Shown here piece after piece: positions 35,917 to 45,442 of a stretch of DNA of 64,000 nucleotides (position 1 is its first letter; each line of letters starts with the position of its first letter). This DNA is from an uncultured Bacteroides sp. (GTDB taxonomy: Bacteria; Bacteroidota; Bacteroidia; Bacteroidales; Bacteroidaceae): positions 1 through 64,000 of the forward strand of contig NZ_CALDPF010000002.1 of the NCBI RefSeq assembly GCF_937912035.1. Direction: 5' to 3'. The position numbers and the translations under genes are program-made. Below the pieces are notes generated by a model. It worked only from the letters and a program-made list of their open reading frames with translations, had not been told where the DNA came from and did not search any database.

Positions 35917-36576
35917 ATGAATTATATATACCTTATAATATTATTTATTTCGTTACCATTATATGGCGTAGCACAGAATAATGAATCAGAGTCTATAAGC
36001 GTAAAACAGGATTCTGCGTACAACATCAAACAAAAGCAAATATCCATTAGCAATACAGACTCGTTGAGTACACCACTTGTAGCACCAATAATGCAAGCCG
36101 GAATGTACCCCTCGTTCGGTATGTACGGGATAAGTCCATTTTCTTACAGCTATGCCAATTGGGAACTCCACAAAGGTTTCAACGCTTCTCTTGGTATGCA
36201 TGTCACATTCAGTCCATCAAAATACGCCCCATCAGGAGTAGGATTCGGACAGGATGCGGCATTTATGTATGCTGTGCCCATAAACAACAGATTCAGCGTA
36301 GCTGCAGGACTATACGCTACAAACATGGACTGGGGATTCATCAACTATAAAAATGTAGGAATAGCTGGAGTTGCCGCATTCAAGCTCAACGACCGGATAA
36401 CACTATATGGTTATGGAAACAAGTCGCTGATGCCTCAGCGTTCCCCACTCTATTACCCACTACCAAACTTCTCGCCTGACAAACTGGGAGGAATGATAAA
36501 TTTCAAAATAGGTGAAAGCTCGTCCATAAGCTTTGGAGTGGAGGGCATAAAAGGATACGGACCATACTATTGGTAA
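35917..36576 (+). CDS. secreted protein, probably small outer-membrane beta-barrel
   Basis: 219 residues with a signal peptide (MNYIYLIILFISLPLYGVAQ). Alternating aromatic and glycine-rich strands (FGMYGISPFSYSY, SVAAGLYATNMDWGF, ITLYGYGNKS, SISFGVEGIKGYGPYYW) suggest a beta-barrel. I do not recognise the exact family. It follows the nucleoside kinase gene after 59 bases and may be co-transcribed. Confidence 0.75.
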   Translation: MNYIYLIILFISLPLYGVAQNNESESISVKQDSAYNIKQKQISISNTDSLSTPLVAPIMQAGMYPSFGMYGISPFSYSYANWELHKGFNASLGMHVTFSPSKYAPSGVGFGQDAAFMYAVPINNRFSVAAGLYATNMDWGFINYKNVGIAGVAAFKLNDRITLYGYGNKSLMPQRSPLYYPLPNFSPDKLGGMINFKIGESSSISFGVEGIKGYGPYYW

Positions 36577-36598
36577 CAACGTATGAGCATATTTTCTG

Positions 36599-36685
36599 GT
36601 GCTGACTATAGTCGGCACCCCTGCCGACTATAGTGGGAAGCATTGCTGACTGTAGTGGTAAGGATTGCCTACTACAGTCAGCACC
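36599..36685. repeat. intergenic palindromic repeats (GCTGACTATAGTCGGC type)
   Basis: Four related units: 36599-36618, 36620-36635, 36642-36658 and 36664-36685. Each is built on TGC(T/C)GACT(A/G)TAGT or its complement. The outer arms GGTGCTGACTATAGT and ACTACAGTCAGCACC pair across ~87 bases, while the inner units pair with each other, so long alternative hairpins are possible. It lies between two + strand genes and could be a terminator or a mobile intergenic repeat. Confidence 0.7.
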
Positions 36686-36751
36686 AAAAGATATCAGATT
36701 TTTCGCACAATTATATTGGCAAACATTGTCACTGCATAGGATAAAAAATCC

Positions 36752-36759
36752 TAACTTTG
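36752..36759 (+). promoter_or_regulatory. -7 box for the first MATE gene
   Basis: TAACTTTG matches TAnnTTTG 27 bases upstream of ATG 36787, which rules out the earlier in-frame start at 36757. Confidence 0.6.
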
Positions 36760-36786
36760 CACCGTGTAAAGAAATTTCGAAAATAT

Positions 36787-38139
36787 ATGTCACAAAAAGT
36801 AACTGCTACTGAACTAGGAACCGAACCTATCGGTAAACTTCTTATGCAATATGCCATACCGGCTATTATAGCCATGACAGCATCATCGCTCTACAATATG
36901 GTGGACAGTATCTTCATCGGTCATGGCGTAGGTCCTATGGCCATTTCCGGTCTTGCCATAACATTTCCACTGATGAACCTAGCTGCGGCTTTCGGTTCTT
37001 TAGTCGGTGTTGGTGCATCAACACTAGTTTCTGTTAAATTAGGGCAAAAAGATTATGCTTCAGCCCAACATATACTCGGAAACGTTGTTTCGCTTAATGT
37101 AATAATGGGTATAGTGTTTACAATAATTACATTAATATTCCTAGATCCAATATTGTATTTCTTCGGAGCAAGTGAAGCCACTATTCCATACGCACGGGAT
37201 TATATGGTTATCATACTATTAGGAAATGCCATAACACATTTATATCTTGGACTTAACTCCGTTCTACGTTCTGCTGGCCATCCTCAGAAAGCTATGTCAG
37301 CAACCATACTGACAGTGATCATAAATACAATACTCGACCCTCTGTTTATTTATGGTTTCAACATGGGTATAAAGGGAGCAGCAATAGCAACAATACTAGC
37401 TCAGATTATCTCATTGATATGGTTAATAAAAATATTTACCAACAAAAATGAACTGCTGCATTTCAAAAGAGGTATCTACCGCCTTCATGGCAATCTAGTA
37501 TCTAATATAATAGGAATAGGTATGGCTCCATTCCTTATGAACCTTGCATCATGTTTCATTGTTATCCTTATCAACAAAGGACTTAAACTCTACGACGGAG
37601 ACCTTGCCATAGGGGCATTCGGTATAGTAAACAGAATAGTATTCCTGTTCGTAATGATTGTCATGGGACTTAATCAGGGAATGCAACCAATAGCTGGATA
37701 TAATTTCGGTGCACAACAATACCACCGTGTAAACCATGTTATGAAACTTACGGTTATTGCAGCCACCATAATAACAACTTCTGGATTTATAGTAGGTGAG
37801 TTCATCCCAAAACTTGCCGTATCGGCCTTCACTACTGATGAAACACTAATAAACCTTTCAGCCAACGGTTTGAGAATAGTTGTGATGTTTTTCCCTATTA
37901 TAGGTTTTCAAATGGTTACATCCAACTTCTTTCAAAGTATAGGTATGGCACGAAAAGCTATAATTCTGTCATTGAGCCGCCAGGTTCTTATACTTATACC
38001 ATGTCTATTCATACTACCTATATTCTTCGGATCGCACGGAGTATGGATAAGCATGCCTATATCCGACCTTGCAGCAAGCGTACTGGCAGCAATTATGCTA
38101 TACAGACAGTTTGACAAATTCAGAAAGCATAGTGCTTAA
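36787..38139 (+). CDS. MATE family multidrug/metabolite exporter
   Basis: Twelve-helix MATE transporter of 450 residues, exporting organic compounds against sodium or proton influx. Typical sequences are PAIIAMTASSLYNMVDSIFIGHGVG near the N-terminus, GLNSVLRSAGHP (~150) and GLNQGMQPIAGYNFGA (~300), matching two six-helix bundles. The start at 36787 is chosen from the promoter box and the MSQKVTATELGTEPIGKL N-terminus. The substrate is not predictable. A second, less similar MATE gene lies at 43999. Confidence 0.92.
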   Translation: MSQKVTATELGTEPIGKLLMQYAIPAIIAMTASSLYNMVDSIFIGHGVGPMAISGLAITFPLMNLAAAFGSLVGVGASTLVSVKLGQKDYASAQHILGNVVSLNVIMGIVFTIITLIFLDPILYFFGASEATIPYARDYMVIILLGNAITHLYLGLNSVLRSAGHPQKAMSATILTVIINTILDPLFIYGFNMGIKGAAIATILAQIISLIWLIKIFTNKNELLHFKRGIYRLHGNLVSNIIGIGMAPFLMNLASCFIVILINKGLKLYDGDLAIGAFGIVNRIVFLFVMIVMGLNQGMQPIAGYNFGAQQYHRVNHVMKLTVIAATIITTSGFIVGEFIPKLAVSAFTTDETLINLSANGLRIVVMFFPIIGFQMVTSNFFQSIGMARKAIILSLSRQVLILIPCLFILPIFFGSHGVWISMPISDLAASVLAAIMLYRQFDKFRKHSA

Positions 38140-38155
38140 GTTCTCACATATACAT

Positions 38156-38186
38156 TTTGATTTTTAATTCATAAGAATTATATTTG
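38156..38186 (+). promoter_or_regulatory. promoter for the cytidylate-kinase-like gene
   Basis: A textbook Bacteroides promoter: TTTG at 38156-38159, 19 bases, then TATATTTG at 38179-38186, 29 bases upstream of the start codon. Confidence 0.75.
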
Positions 38187-38215
38187 TAGAAAGACATACT
38201 AAAAAACTTACAACC

Positions 38216-38845
38216 ATGAAAGATAATTTTGTAATAAACCTCGGACGTCAGCTTGGTAGTGGCGGAAGAGAGATAGGCGAAAAACTTGCAAAAGAACTAA
38301 ATATAGCTTTCTACGATAAGGAACTTATAAACCTGGCATCAAAAGAAAGCGGACTCTGCCGCGAATTCTTTGAACAGGCAGACGAGAAAGCATCAAAAAC
38401 CATCCTTGGAGGATTATTCGGTTCAAGATTTCCTTTCCTTACTGAAGGAGCCTATCCATATAATTCATATCTCAGCAATGATTCTCTATTCAAGATACAG
38501 AGCGATGTTATCAGGGAACTGGCTGAAAAGCAATCATGTCTTTTCGTAGGAAGATGTGCGGACTATATACTTCGCGACCATCCAAGATGCGCCAATGTAT
38601 TTATATCATCATCTCCCGAAGCACGAATAGAACGCCTTATGGCTACATTGGAAATATCTGCTGAAGAAGCTGAGGAACTTATGGAAAAAGCAGATAAGAA
38701 ACGTTCTTCATATTATAACTACTACAGTTACAAGACCTGGGGAGCAGCAGCTACATATCATCTTTGCGTTGACTCTTCAGTACTTGGTATAGACGGAACT
38801 GTAGAGTTCGTAAAAGAATTCGTCACAAAGAAGTTAGGTCTTTAA
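38216..38845 (+). CDS. cytidylate kinase-like protein
   Basis: 209 residues, matching the cytidylate-kinase-like family. The N-terminal GRQLGSGGREIGEKLAKEL (~9-27) replaces the usual Walker A, and CLFVGRCADYIL (~110) is also typical. Related proteins phosphorylate CMP or dCMP, or unknown nucleotides. Canonical Cmk has a classical GPxGxGK loop, lacking here, so the substrate is uncertain. It is a single gene with its own promoter and terminator. Confidence 0.85.
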   Translation: MKDNFVINLGRQLGSGGREIGEKLAKELNIAFYDKELINLASKESGLCREFFEQADEKASKTILGGLFGSRFPFLTEGAYPYNSYLSNDSLFKIQSDVIRELAEKQSCLFVGRCADYILRDHPRCANVFISSSPEARIERLMATLEISAEEAEELMEKADKKRSSYYNYYSYKTWGAAATYHLCVDSSVLGIDGTVEFVKEFVTKKLGL

Positions 38846-38888
38846 TATAAACTCAGGACACGGATAATTTTTAAATATACATTCACTG

Positions 38889-38930
38889 TCAGCCATAAAG
38901 CGTATTTATTGCTCTATGGCTGATTTTTTA
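38889..38930 (+). terminator. terminator overlapping the AraC gene 3' end
   Basis: A 9-bp inverted repeat TCAGCCATA (38889-38897) and TATGGCTGA (38915-38923) followed by six T's. It ends the cytidylate-kinase-like transcript and overlaps the stop of the convergent AraC gene (38906). Confidence 0.8.
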
Positions 38931-39742
38931 TTGTCTGTCACTCCTTTCTCATACAGACTTGGCGAAGTTCCGGTAATTTGCTTAAATACACGGTTGAAAT
39001 TATTAGGCGTACTGAATCCTGTCTCATAGGCTATCTGCTGCATTGTCTTACCGCCATCCGAAAATAATTCTATCGCCCTGTTTACCCTATGTCTGTTGAT
39101 AAACGAATTAAATCTTATGCCAGAATCATGGAGCAAACGACTTAAATTCCTAACTGAAACATTAAATTCAGCCGCAACCTGCTCAATCTTCAAGTTTCTG
39201 AAAGCATGCTCCCTCATATAGCATAATACTGGATATAACCTATGGTCATTAGGTATTGACATTGTCTTCAACAGGAAATCCACTTTATAGCTCAATGTAG
39301 GCAGAAGATTGAAAAAACTGATAGCAAAATCAAACAGCACGCCCCTATCTTCACTTTTTATACAATCGCCACACGAAGCCAAATATTTTATATTCTCCCC
39401 TATTACAGAATTGGTATTATATATACAGAAAGACGAAGTACGTATATTCTCAGGTTGACAAAGTGGAGAAAAATAAAATATCACCAGAGAAACCTGACGG
39501 TTATTACTGTTTATCTCATGTATCACATCGCCAGGTATCCATGCAATATGTTTCTCCGGAACAAAATACGAATCGCTGTCTATCTGGATATGCAGTGTGC
39601 CGGACAATGTATATATTATCTGATATTTTTCATGACTGTGTGCATGAAGGGAAATCTCCTCCCAACCGGTCTTCTTTATCAGAATATCATTTTCCGATGA
39701 AGAATTCAGTAAACTAATATAATCTTTCTGTTCCTGATTCAT
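38906..39742 (-). CDS. AraC family regulator with cupin sensor
   Basis: 278 residues: an N-terminal cupin-like ligand-binding domain (~25-110, HSHEKYQIIYTLSGT) and a C-terminal double HTH AraC domain (~170-265). The second helix-turn-helix signature reads METGFSTPNNFNRVFKQITGTSPS-like (about 245-265). It is transcribed divergently from the TolC/HlyD/MFS pump operon and probably activates it in response to a small molecule such as a drug or bile component. Target and ligand are inferred from position only. Confidence 0.9.
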   Translation of the reverse strand: MNQEQKDYISLLNSSSENDILIKKTGWEEISLHAHSHEKYQIIYTLSGTLHIQIDSDSYFVPEKHIAWIPGDVIHEINSNNRQVSLVIFYFSPLCQPENIRTSSFCIYNTNSVIGENIKYLASCGDCIKSEDRGVLFDFAISFFNLLPTLSYKVDFLLKTMSIPNDHRLYPVLCYMREHAFRNLKIEQVAAEFNVSVRNLSRLLHDSGIRFNSFINRHRVNRAIELFSDGGKTMQQIAYETGFSTPNNFNRVFKQITGTSPSLYEKGVTDNKKSAIEQ

Positions 39743-39812
39743 AACCTGAAGTTTTGGCTTAAAATGATAATCTTATTGCATAATTTGAAAATTCAGAACA
39801 AATTTAATCAAT

Positions 39813-39820
39813 TAATTTTG
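39813..39820 (+). promoter_or_regulatory. -7 box for the efflux operon
   Basis: TAATTTTG matches TAnnTTTG in the divergent region, about 100 bases before the TolC gene. A TTTG at 39784-39787 is 25 bases away, too far for a good -33 element, consistent with activator dependence. Confidence 0.5.
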
Positions 39821-39868
39821 CACATTCAAATAAAAAAGGTCTGTGAGGACATTTTTATTCAATCCATG

Positions 39869-39917
39869 ATGCTTGGAGAAGCATTACATTAATAGGTATT
39901 ATAACAGGTAAAAGGAG
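39869..39917 (+). promoter_or_regulatory. 5' UTR hairpin and strong Shine-Dalgarno of tolC-like gene
   Basis: ATGCTT-GGAG-AAGCAT (39869-39884) forms a small hairpin about 35 bases before the start. AAGGAG at 39912-39917 is a full Shine-Dalgarno motif 5 bases before ATG 39922. Such strong motifs are rare among genes in this window. Confidence 0.6.
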
Positions 39918-39921
39918 AAAA

Positions 39922-41229
39922 ATGACAAAAAAGGTATTTATTTTATCAGCTATGCTTGCAGGAAGTATTTCATGTTTACAGGCTCAGACACGGATGCTGA
40001 CACTTGACGAAATCTTCAGGCTGGCAGATGAAAACAGCAAAAGTATCAACATCCATTCATTGATGACAGACGAGGCAGAAAAAGCCATAGAGATAGCTAA
40101 GAACGACCTTCTGCCATCTGTAGGAGCAAAAGCTACAGCACAGTATATCAGCGATTGCGTTACGTTCGATCGTAATTTCGGAAACTGGGAAAGTGGAGAA
40201 ATGCCACATTTCGGCAATTCACTCATCCTTAAAGCTACACAGGTTATATACGCCGGAGGAAGAATAAAAAACAACATAAACCTGAAAAGACTGGAAAAGG
40301 AATCATCCGTACAGGATGAAATCCTTAACAAACAAGACCTCCGTTTCCTTCTGGCCGGATATTATCTGGAAATATCAAAACTTAGCAATCAGAAATACGT
40401 TTATGAAAACAATATCAGCCAGACCAAACTTCTGGTAAAAGATATGCAGGCAGCATATAAGCAGGGAACAGCACTGAAAAGCGACATCACACGTTACGAA
40501 CTGCAACTCCAGAATCTTGAACTTGGACTAACCTCGGTAAAAAACAGAATAAACGTAATAAGCTATAAGTTGGCTTCTACTATCGGTCTTGATCCTGAAA
40601 TCAAGATTACTACAGACACAGCAAACCTTCTTAAACTGCCTATAGAAAATAAAAGTCAGGAACTATGGCTCAACAACAAGGAGGAAATTCCAATTATGAA
40701 GAAAGCCGACCTGAACATAAAAATGAGCGAAAACAAGATAAAAAGCATCAAGGGTGAATATCTTCCGGACATCAAATTTGCCATTACAGGCGAAATGACA
40801 GGTCCTATCATGGTTGAGGTTCCGCCATTGGACATAAACTTCGCATACTGGTTTGCCGGTATAGAAATAAGCTACAATCTTGATGTACTGTTCAAAGGAA
40901 AGAAAAAAATGCGACACGCACGCATAAACAGACAAAAAATGATTGTTGAAAAGGAATACGCCGAAGAAGAACTTGAAAACTCAATTCATGAGGCTTGCAT
41001 AGGACTTGACGAGGCATATATCCGTATGCAGACCCGACTGAAGAGTGTGCAGCTCGCCCACGAGAACTACAATATAGTCCGCCAGAGATACCTGAACGGC
41101 TTGTCACTGATTACTGACATGCTGGATGCCGGCAACACTCAGCTTGACACTGAACTTCAGCTTGCCAACGACCGCATAAACATAATCTACCAGTATTTAC
41201 TGCTAAAGAAAATTACCGGTACACTATAA
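39922..41229 (+). CDS. TolC-family outer-membrane efflux protein
   Basis: 435 residues with a signal peptide (to ~21). Two repeated helical halves carry the TolC/OEP pattern (MLTLDEIFRLADENS near the start, LNGLSLITDMLDAGNTQLDTELQL near the end). It forms a trimeric outer-membrane duct for the pump encoded by the next two genes. Start chosen at the strong Shine-Dalgarno. First gene of the operon. Confidence 0.92.
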   Translation: MTKKVFILSAMLAGSISCLQAQTRMLTLDEIFRLADENSKSINIHSLMTDEAEKAIEIAKNDLLPSVGAKATAQYISDCVTFDRNFGNWESGEMPHFGNSLILKATQVIYAGGRIKNNINLKRLEKESSVQDEILNKQDLRFLLAGYYLEISKLSNQKYVYENNISQTKLLVKDMQAAYKQGTALKSDITRYELQLQNLELGLTSVKNRINVISYKLASTIGLDPEIKITTDTANLLKLPIENKSQELWLNNKEEIPIMKKADLNIKMSENKIKSIKGEYLPDIKFAITGEMTGPIMVEVPPLDINFAYWFAGIEISYNLDVLFKGKKKMRHARINRQKMIVEKEYAEEELENSIHEACIGLDEAYIRMQTRLKSVQLAHENYNIVRQRYLNGLSLITDMLDAGNTQLDTELQLANDRINIIYQYLLLKKITGTL

Positions 41230-41272
41230 TCATTTTCCACAATATTTAGAAACAACATAAATATAGACAGAC

Positions 41273-42304
41273 ATGAGCAACAGAAAAAAAGCAATTCCAA
41301 ATTTTTTCATTCTAATAATACTTGTAGCCGGCATAGCATGGGTATGCGGACGTTTCCTGAGAATAAGCAGCGATGAATATACAGACAACGCCCAGGTGAA
41401 ACAGCACCTCACTCCGGTGAACACACGCGTGCAGGGATTTATCAAGAAAATATATTTCGAAGAATACCAGAAGGTAAAGAAAGGCGACACACTGGTGGTG
41501 ATAGAAGATGTGGAATATAGACTGAAAGTGGCACAGGCCGAAGCTGACTACCACAATGCTTTGGTAGGAAAGAATGCGATGTACACCACTATCAACACTA
41601 CTCAGAACAATATACTTGTTACAGATGCTGCTATTGACGAACAACGCATACGTCTGGAAAACGCAGAAACAGACTACAAGCGTTATCAGGAACTTGTGAA
41701 GGAAGAAGCAGTAACACCACAGCAGTTTGACCGCGTAAGAACAGACTATGCAGCGACAAAGGCACGATACGAACAGCTTATCAGACAGAAACAGTCAACA
41801 TCGCTAGTAAAGCAGGAACAGACACAACGTCTGGAACAGAACGAAGCGGCAATAAAACTAGCCGAAGCTGCACTCGAACTTGCAAAACTGAACCTGTCAT
41901 ATACAGTGATACTTGCCACTACAGACGGCGTGACAGGACGTAAGGAAATTCACGAAGGTGAGCTTGTGCAGCAGGGACAAACTCTCGTGACACTGGTTGA
42001 CGGTACTGAAAAATGGGTAATAGCAAACTATAAAGAAACACAGACCACAAACATGCACATCGGACAGAAAGTAAAAATCAGCGTCGATGCCATTCCTAGA
42101 GTGAGATTCGAAGGAAGGATTTCTTCTATTTCCGACGCCACAGGTTCGGCATATTCTATAATCCCTCAAGACAACTCTGCAGGAAACTTCGTAAAAGTAG
42201 AACAAAGAATACCGATAAGAATAGAATTCACATCGGAAAATAAAAAAGAAAATCTGGAACGCCTCCGTGCGGGAATGAACGTAGAATGTACAGTAGAAAA
42301 CTAA
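41273..42304 (+). CDS. HlyD/EmrA-type membrane fusion protein
   Basis: Periplasmic adaptor of 343 residues: an N-terminal membrane anchor (~9-28), a barrel-sandwich lipoyl half (DNAQVKQHLTPVNTRVQGFI at ~40-59), a long coiled coil (~85-210) and the second lipoyl and beta-barrel parts (TTDGVTGRKEIHEGELV, then VDGTEKWVIANYKET). It is EmrA-like and links the inner-membrane MFS pump to the TolC duct. It starts 43 bases after the tolC-like stop. Confidence 0.94.
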   Translation: MSNRKKAIPNFFILIILVAGIAWVCGRFLRISSDEYTDNAQVKQHLTPVNTRVQGFIKKIYFEEYQKVKKGDTLVVIEDVEYRLKVAQAEADYHNALVGKNAMYTTINTTQNNILVTDAAIDEQRIRLENAETDYKRYQELVKEEAVTPQQFDRVRTDYAATKARYEQLIRQKQSTSLVKQEQTQRLEQNEAAIKLAEAALELAKLNLSYTVILATTDGVTGRKEIHEGELVQQGQTLVTLVDGTEKWVIANYKETQTTNMHIGQKVKISVDAIPRVRFEGRISSISDATGSAYSIIPQDNSAGNFVKVEQRIPIRIEFTSENKKENLERLRAGMNVECTVEN

Positions 42305-42318
42305 TTTAGCAAGAGGTT

Positions 42319-43908
42319 ATGGCTGCTGTTAAACGACCACGTATAGCATACTATAAAGAAAATCTGCCAACCCCGCTATGCGTCTTCTTCTCATTCTTTT
42401 TCGCACTGGCTTTTCAGTTCAATGGCGGTGTGTTCCTACCCACCGCATTACAGATGTCAAGCGAACTTGGGTATATCAAAGAAGATGTATCCATGGCAGG
42501 TTATGCCTCATTCATAGGAATGACCATAATCTTCCCTATCCTTTTCCGATTGAAATTCAGGTTCACCACCCGCAGCATACTTCTAACCGTATGCCCTGTA
42601 CTGATAGTGTGCAACCTTATCACCATGCATACAAGCAACATTGCTCTGATGATTGTGGTATGTTTCATTTCAGGTTTCTTCCGTATGTGGGGAACATTCG
42701 AGTGTTTCTCTAACATGCGACTCACCATTACCCCTGCCGGGGATTTCTCGACTTTTTATCCGGTCATATACATCATAGTGCTCGAAAGCATACAGCTGTC
42801 CGGACTTGTGGCTACTCATATCACCGACTGGGCAAACTGGCGCTACATGCACTGGTTTGTGATAGCTATGGTCAGTGTGGTATGGCTGTTTGTATTCCTT
42901 TTCACAAGACATTTCCGTCCGGGCAAGGTTGTACCTCTGTATAACATCGACTGGCTTGGAGCAGCCCTATGGGTTGTATTTCTGTTCTCTGTAGTATTCA
43001 TCTGCATATATGGCGAATACTACGACTGGTTCGACAGTCCTGAAATTCGTGCCTGTGCCGTGATTGCAGTGATATGCGTATTGCTGAACTTCAACCGTAT
43101 GCAGACACTGAAACGACCATACATAGAACCTGATGTATTTACATACCCCAAGTTTCCTATCATACTGTTGCTATTCCTAGTACTGTGTATATACCTGACC
43201 ACCTCTACAGTATTGCAGACTCTCTTCATGAGTTCAATTCTGAAATACGATACTCTTAACTCCATATCGCTGAACTGGTATGCCTTTGCCGGTATTCTGT
43301 GCGGTTCAGGTATAGTGTTCTACCGTCGTGTGATACAGCACAAAGGATTCAAGATGCTTATTTTCATAGGCTTCTGCCTGCTTACGGCATATCAGTACTA
43401 CATGTATTTCCTCATTCATCCCAACCTGAACATTGAAAGTCTCTACTTTCCTAATTTCATACGCGGTATAGGTTATGGTATGCTGTATATATCGCTCACT
43501 ATATATATAGCGGTAAGTGTTCCGTTCAAACACTTCTTCCAGGCATTATGTGTACTGAGTTTCATACGAACGAGTATTGCTACACCGCTGGGAACCGCCC
43601 TTCTGAACAGAGCAATGAGGTATCTTGAACAGGACAATATAGCCACAATAAGCCGAAATATGGATCAGGTACGTGCATGGACCGAAGGAATTCCGATGAA
43701 CACCCTCTATAACCTGATAAAAAACCAAACCACACTGACCAGTCTGAAGGAACTGTTCGGATGGGTGTGCATACAGGGAACCATATTCCTGATTATAATA
43801 ATGAGTTACAGACTCTGGCGCGACCGTGAGGAAACATTCCGCCATCCTGTACATAAGGCCATAAATTTCCACAGGAAAGTAAAGACCAGAATGCGGAAAA
43901 GGATATAA
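42319..43908 (+). CDS. MFS efflux pump (EmrB/DHA2-like)
   Basis: 529 residues with about 14 membrane helices, resembling DHA2-family major facilitator proteins such as EmrB, although the usual conserved RxxxG motif A is poorly preserved (it reads LFRLKFRFTTRS). It should export lipophilic compounds by proton antiport as part of a TolC-EmrA-EmrB tripartite pump. It starts 14 bases after the HlyD gene, with AAGAGG upstream. Substrate unknown; bile acids, drugs and fatty acids are typical. Confidence 0.88.
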   Translation: MAAVKRPRIAYYKENLPTPLCVFFSFFFALAFQFNGGVFLPTALQMSSELGYIKEDVSMAGYASFIGMTIIFPILFRLKFRFTTRSILLTVCPVLIVCNLITMHTSNIALMIVVCFISGFFRMWGTFECFSNMRLTITPAGDFSTFYPVIYIIVLESIQLSGLVATHITDWANWRYMHWFVIAMVSVVWLFVFLFTRHFRPGKVVPLYNIDWLGAALWVVFLFSVVFICIYGEYYDWFDSPEIRACAVIAVICVLLNFNRMQTLKRPYIEPDVFTYPKFPIILLLFLVLCIYLTTSTVLQTLFMSSILKYDTLNSISLNWYAFAGILCGSGIVFYRRVIQHKGFKMLIFIGFCLLTAYQYYMYFLIHPNLNIESLYFPNFIRGIGYGMLYISLTIYIAVSVPFKHFFQALCVLSFIRTSIATPLGTALLNRAMRYLEQDNIATISRNMDQVRAWTEGIPMNTLYNLIKNQTTLTSLKELFGWVCIQGTIFLIIIMSYRLWRDREETFRHPVHKAINFHRKVKTRMRKRI

Positions 43909-43963
43909 AGACCATTAACTTATAAATTCTGTAACAAAAGACATTACGTATCCAATTTTACAC

Positions 43964-43971
43964 TAACTTTG
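43964..43971 (+). promoter_or_regulatory. -7 box for the second MATE gene
   Basis: TAACTTTG matches TAnnTTTG, 27 bases upstream of ATG 43999, so this gene can be expressed independently of the pump operon. It also argues against the in-frame start at 43969. Confidence 0.6.
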
Positions 43972-43998
43972 CCGAGTTTTTTGATTGAGGTAAAAAAA

Positions 43999-45384
43999 AT
44001 GGATAACAGTATCAGCAATAAACGTACCGGAAGCAACGAAATAGATATGCTTAACGGTCCGTTGTTCAAGAAAATACTACTGTTTGCCTTGCCATTGGCA
44101 GCCAGCAGTTTGTTACAGGAACTTTTCAATTCTGTTGATGTTGCGGTAGTAGGACACTTCGTTGGAAGCGACGCACTTGCCGCCGTAGGAAGTAATGCAC
44201 CGGTCATAGGATTGCTTATAAACCTGTTTATGGGTGTTTCTATGGGTGCTTGTGCGATAATCTCAAACCACATAGGCCAGAATGACGAGAACAGCATACG
44301 TAAGGCTATAAGTACAGTAGAATGTGTGGCTGTCATCAGCGGTTTCTTCTTGTTGCTGTTAGGACAAGTAGCGGCAAAACCCATATTAACATGGATGGGG
44401 ACTCCACCGGAAGTGTTAGACCAAGCCGTAAACTACCTGCGTATATACTTTTTAGGTATGCCTTTTATAATGGTATATAACTTTGGAGCCGCCATACTGC
44501 GTAGTATGGGAGACACCCGCCGTCCTCTATATATTCTAATTGCAGCCGGCATAGTAAATACCATATTAAACCTATTGTTCGTAATATACTTCCAAATGGG
44601 AGTAGCAGGTGTAGCAGTTGCTACAGGAATAGCTAATGCTGTAAGCGCAACCTTAATTATAAGACTGTTACGCAAAGAAAAAGAGCCATACAGACTACAT
44701 TTCGATAAAATGAAAATCCATAATGTAGAATTAAGCCGTATGCTAAGAATAGGAATACCGGCAGGAATACAAGGTATGATATTTTCCATATCAAATGTAG
44801 TGGTACAATCATCCATAAACAGTTATGGAGCCGATGCCATAGCGGGTTCTTCCGCAGCACTCAACTTTGAATATTACTGTTATTTCATAATCCAGGGATT
44901 CAATGGAGCCGCCATCAGTTTTATAGCCCAGAACTACGGAGCCGGAAAAATAGACAGGGTACGCAGGATTTTCTGGATTTGCATGTGCTCCAGCCTGGCC
45001 TTTTCCGCTGCATTCAATTGGCTTTTTGCATGGCAGGATAAATTTTTCCTAAGTTTCTTTTCCAATATGCCTATGGTACACCATTACGGTGGCATTCGCA
45101 TGCATATTGTTCTTGCAACACAGTTTATTGCAAGCAGTTACGAAATAGCCGGTTCTTCGTTGCGTGGTATGGGAAAATCCATGACTCCTGCCGTACTGAC
45201 AGTTTTCGGTACATGTCTGTTACGTATTGTCTGGGTATATGGAGTATCTCCAATATGGAGAGGATATGATGTTTTAATGATGGTATATCCGGCATCATGG
45301 ATACTCACAGGAATATTAGTATGCACTGCATATTATATAACTTTCCGCACTGAAAAGTTCATTACAGACAAATCAAAGAAATAA
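43999..45384 (+). CDS. MATE family exporter (second)
   Basis: 461-residue, twelve-helix MATE transporter. Motifs include PLAASSLLQELFNSVDVAVVGHFVG (N-terminal half) and GAAILRSMGDTRRPLYIL (~155). It resembles the DinF/NorM-like Bacteroides MATE set and is clearly different from the one at 36787. The start is ATG 43999, with an A-rich stretch before it. Following the tripartite pump, it may add a further drug or metabolite export route. Confidence 0.92.
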   Translation: MDNSISNKRTGSNEIDMLNGPLFKKILLFALPLAASSLLQELFNSVDVAVVGHFVGSDALAAVGSNAPVIGLLINLFMGVSMGACAIISNHIGQNDENSIRKAISTVECVAVISGFFLLLLGQVAAKPILTWMGTPPEVLDQAVNYLRIYFLGMPFIMVYNFGAAILRSMGDTRRPLYILIAAGIVNTILNLLFVIYFQMGVAGVAVATGIANAVSATLIIRLLRKEKEPYRLHFDKMKIHNVELSRMLRIGIPAGIQGMIFSISNVVVQSSINSYGADAIAGSSAALNFEYYCYFIIQGFNGAAISFIAQNYGAGKIDRVRRIFWICMCSSLAFSAAFNWLFAWQDKFFLSFFSNMPMVHHYGGIRMHIVLATQFIASSYEIAGSSLRGMGKSMTPAVLTVFGTCLLRIVWVYGVSPIWRGYDVLMMVYPASWILTGILVCTAYYITFRTEKFITDKSKK

Positions 45385-45442
45385 AAATTAAAGACGATAT
45401 ATCACGTATCTGACAAGCAAATCAAATGTTTCCTGAAAATGT

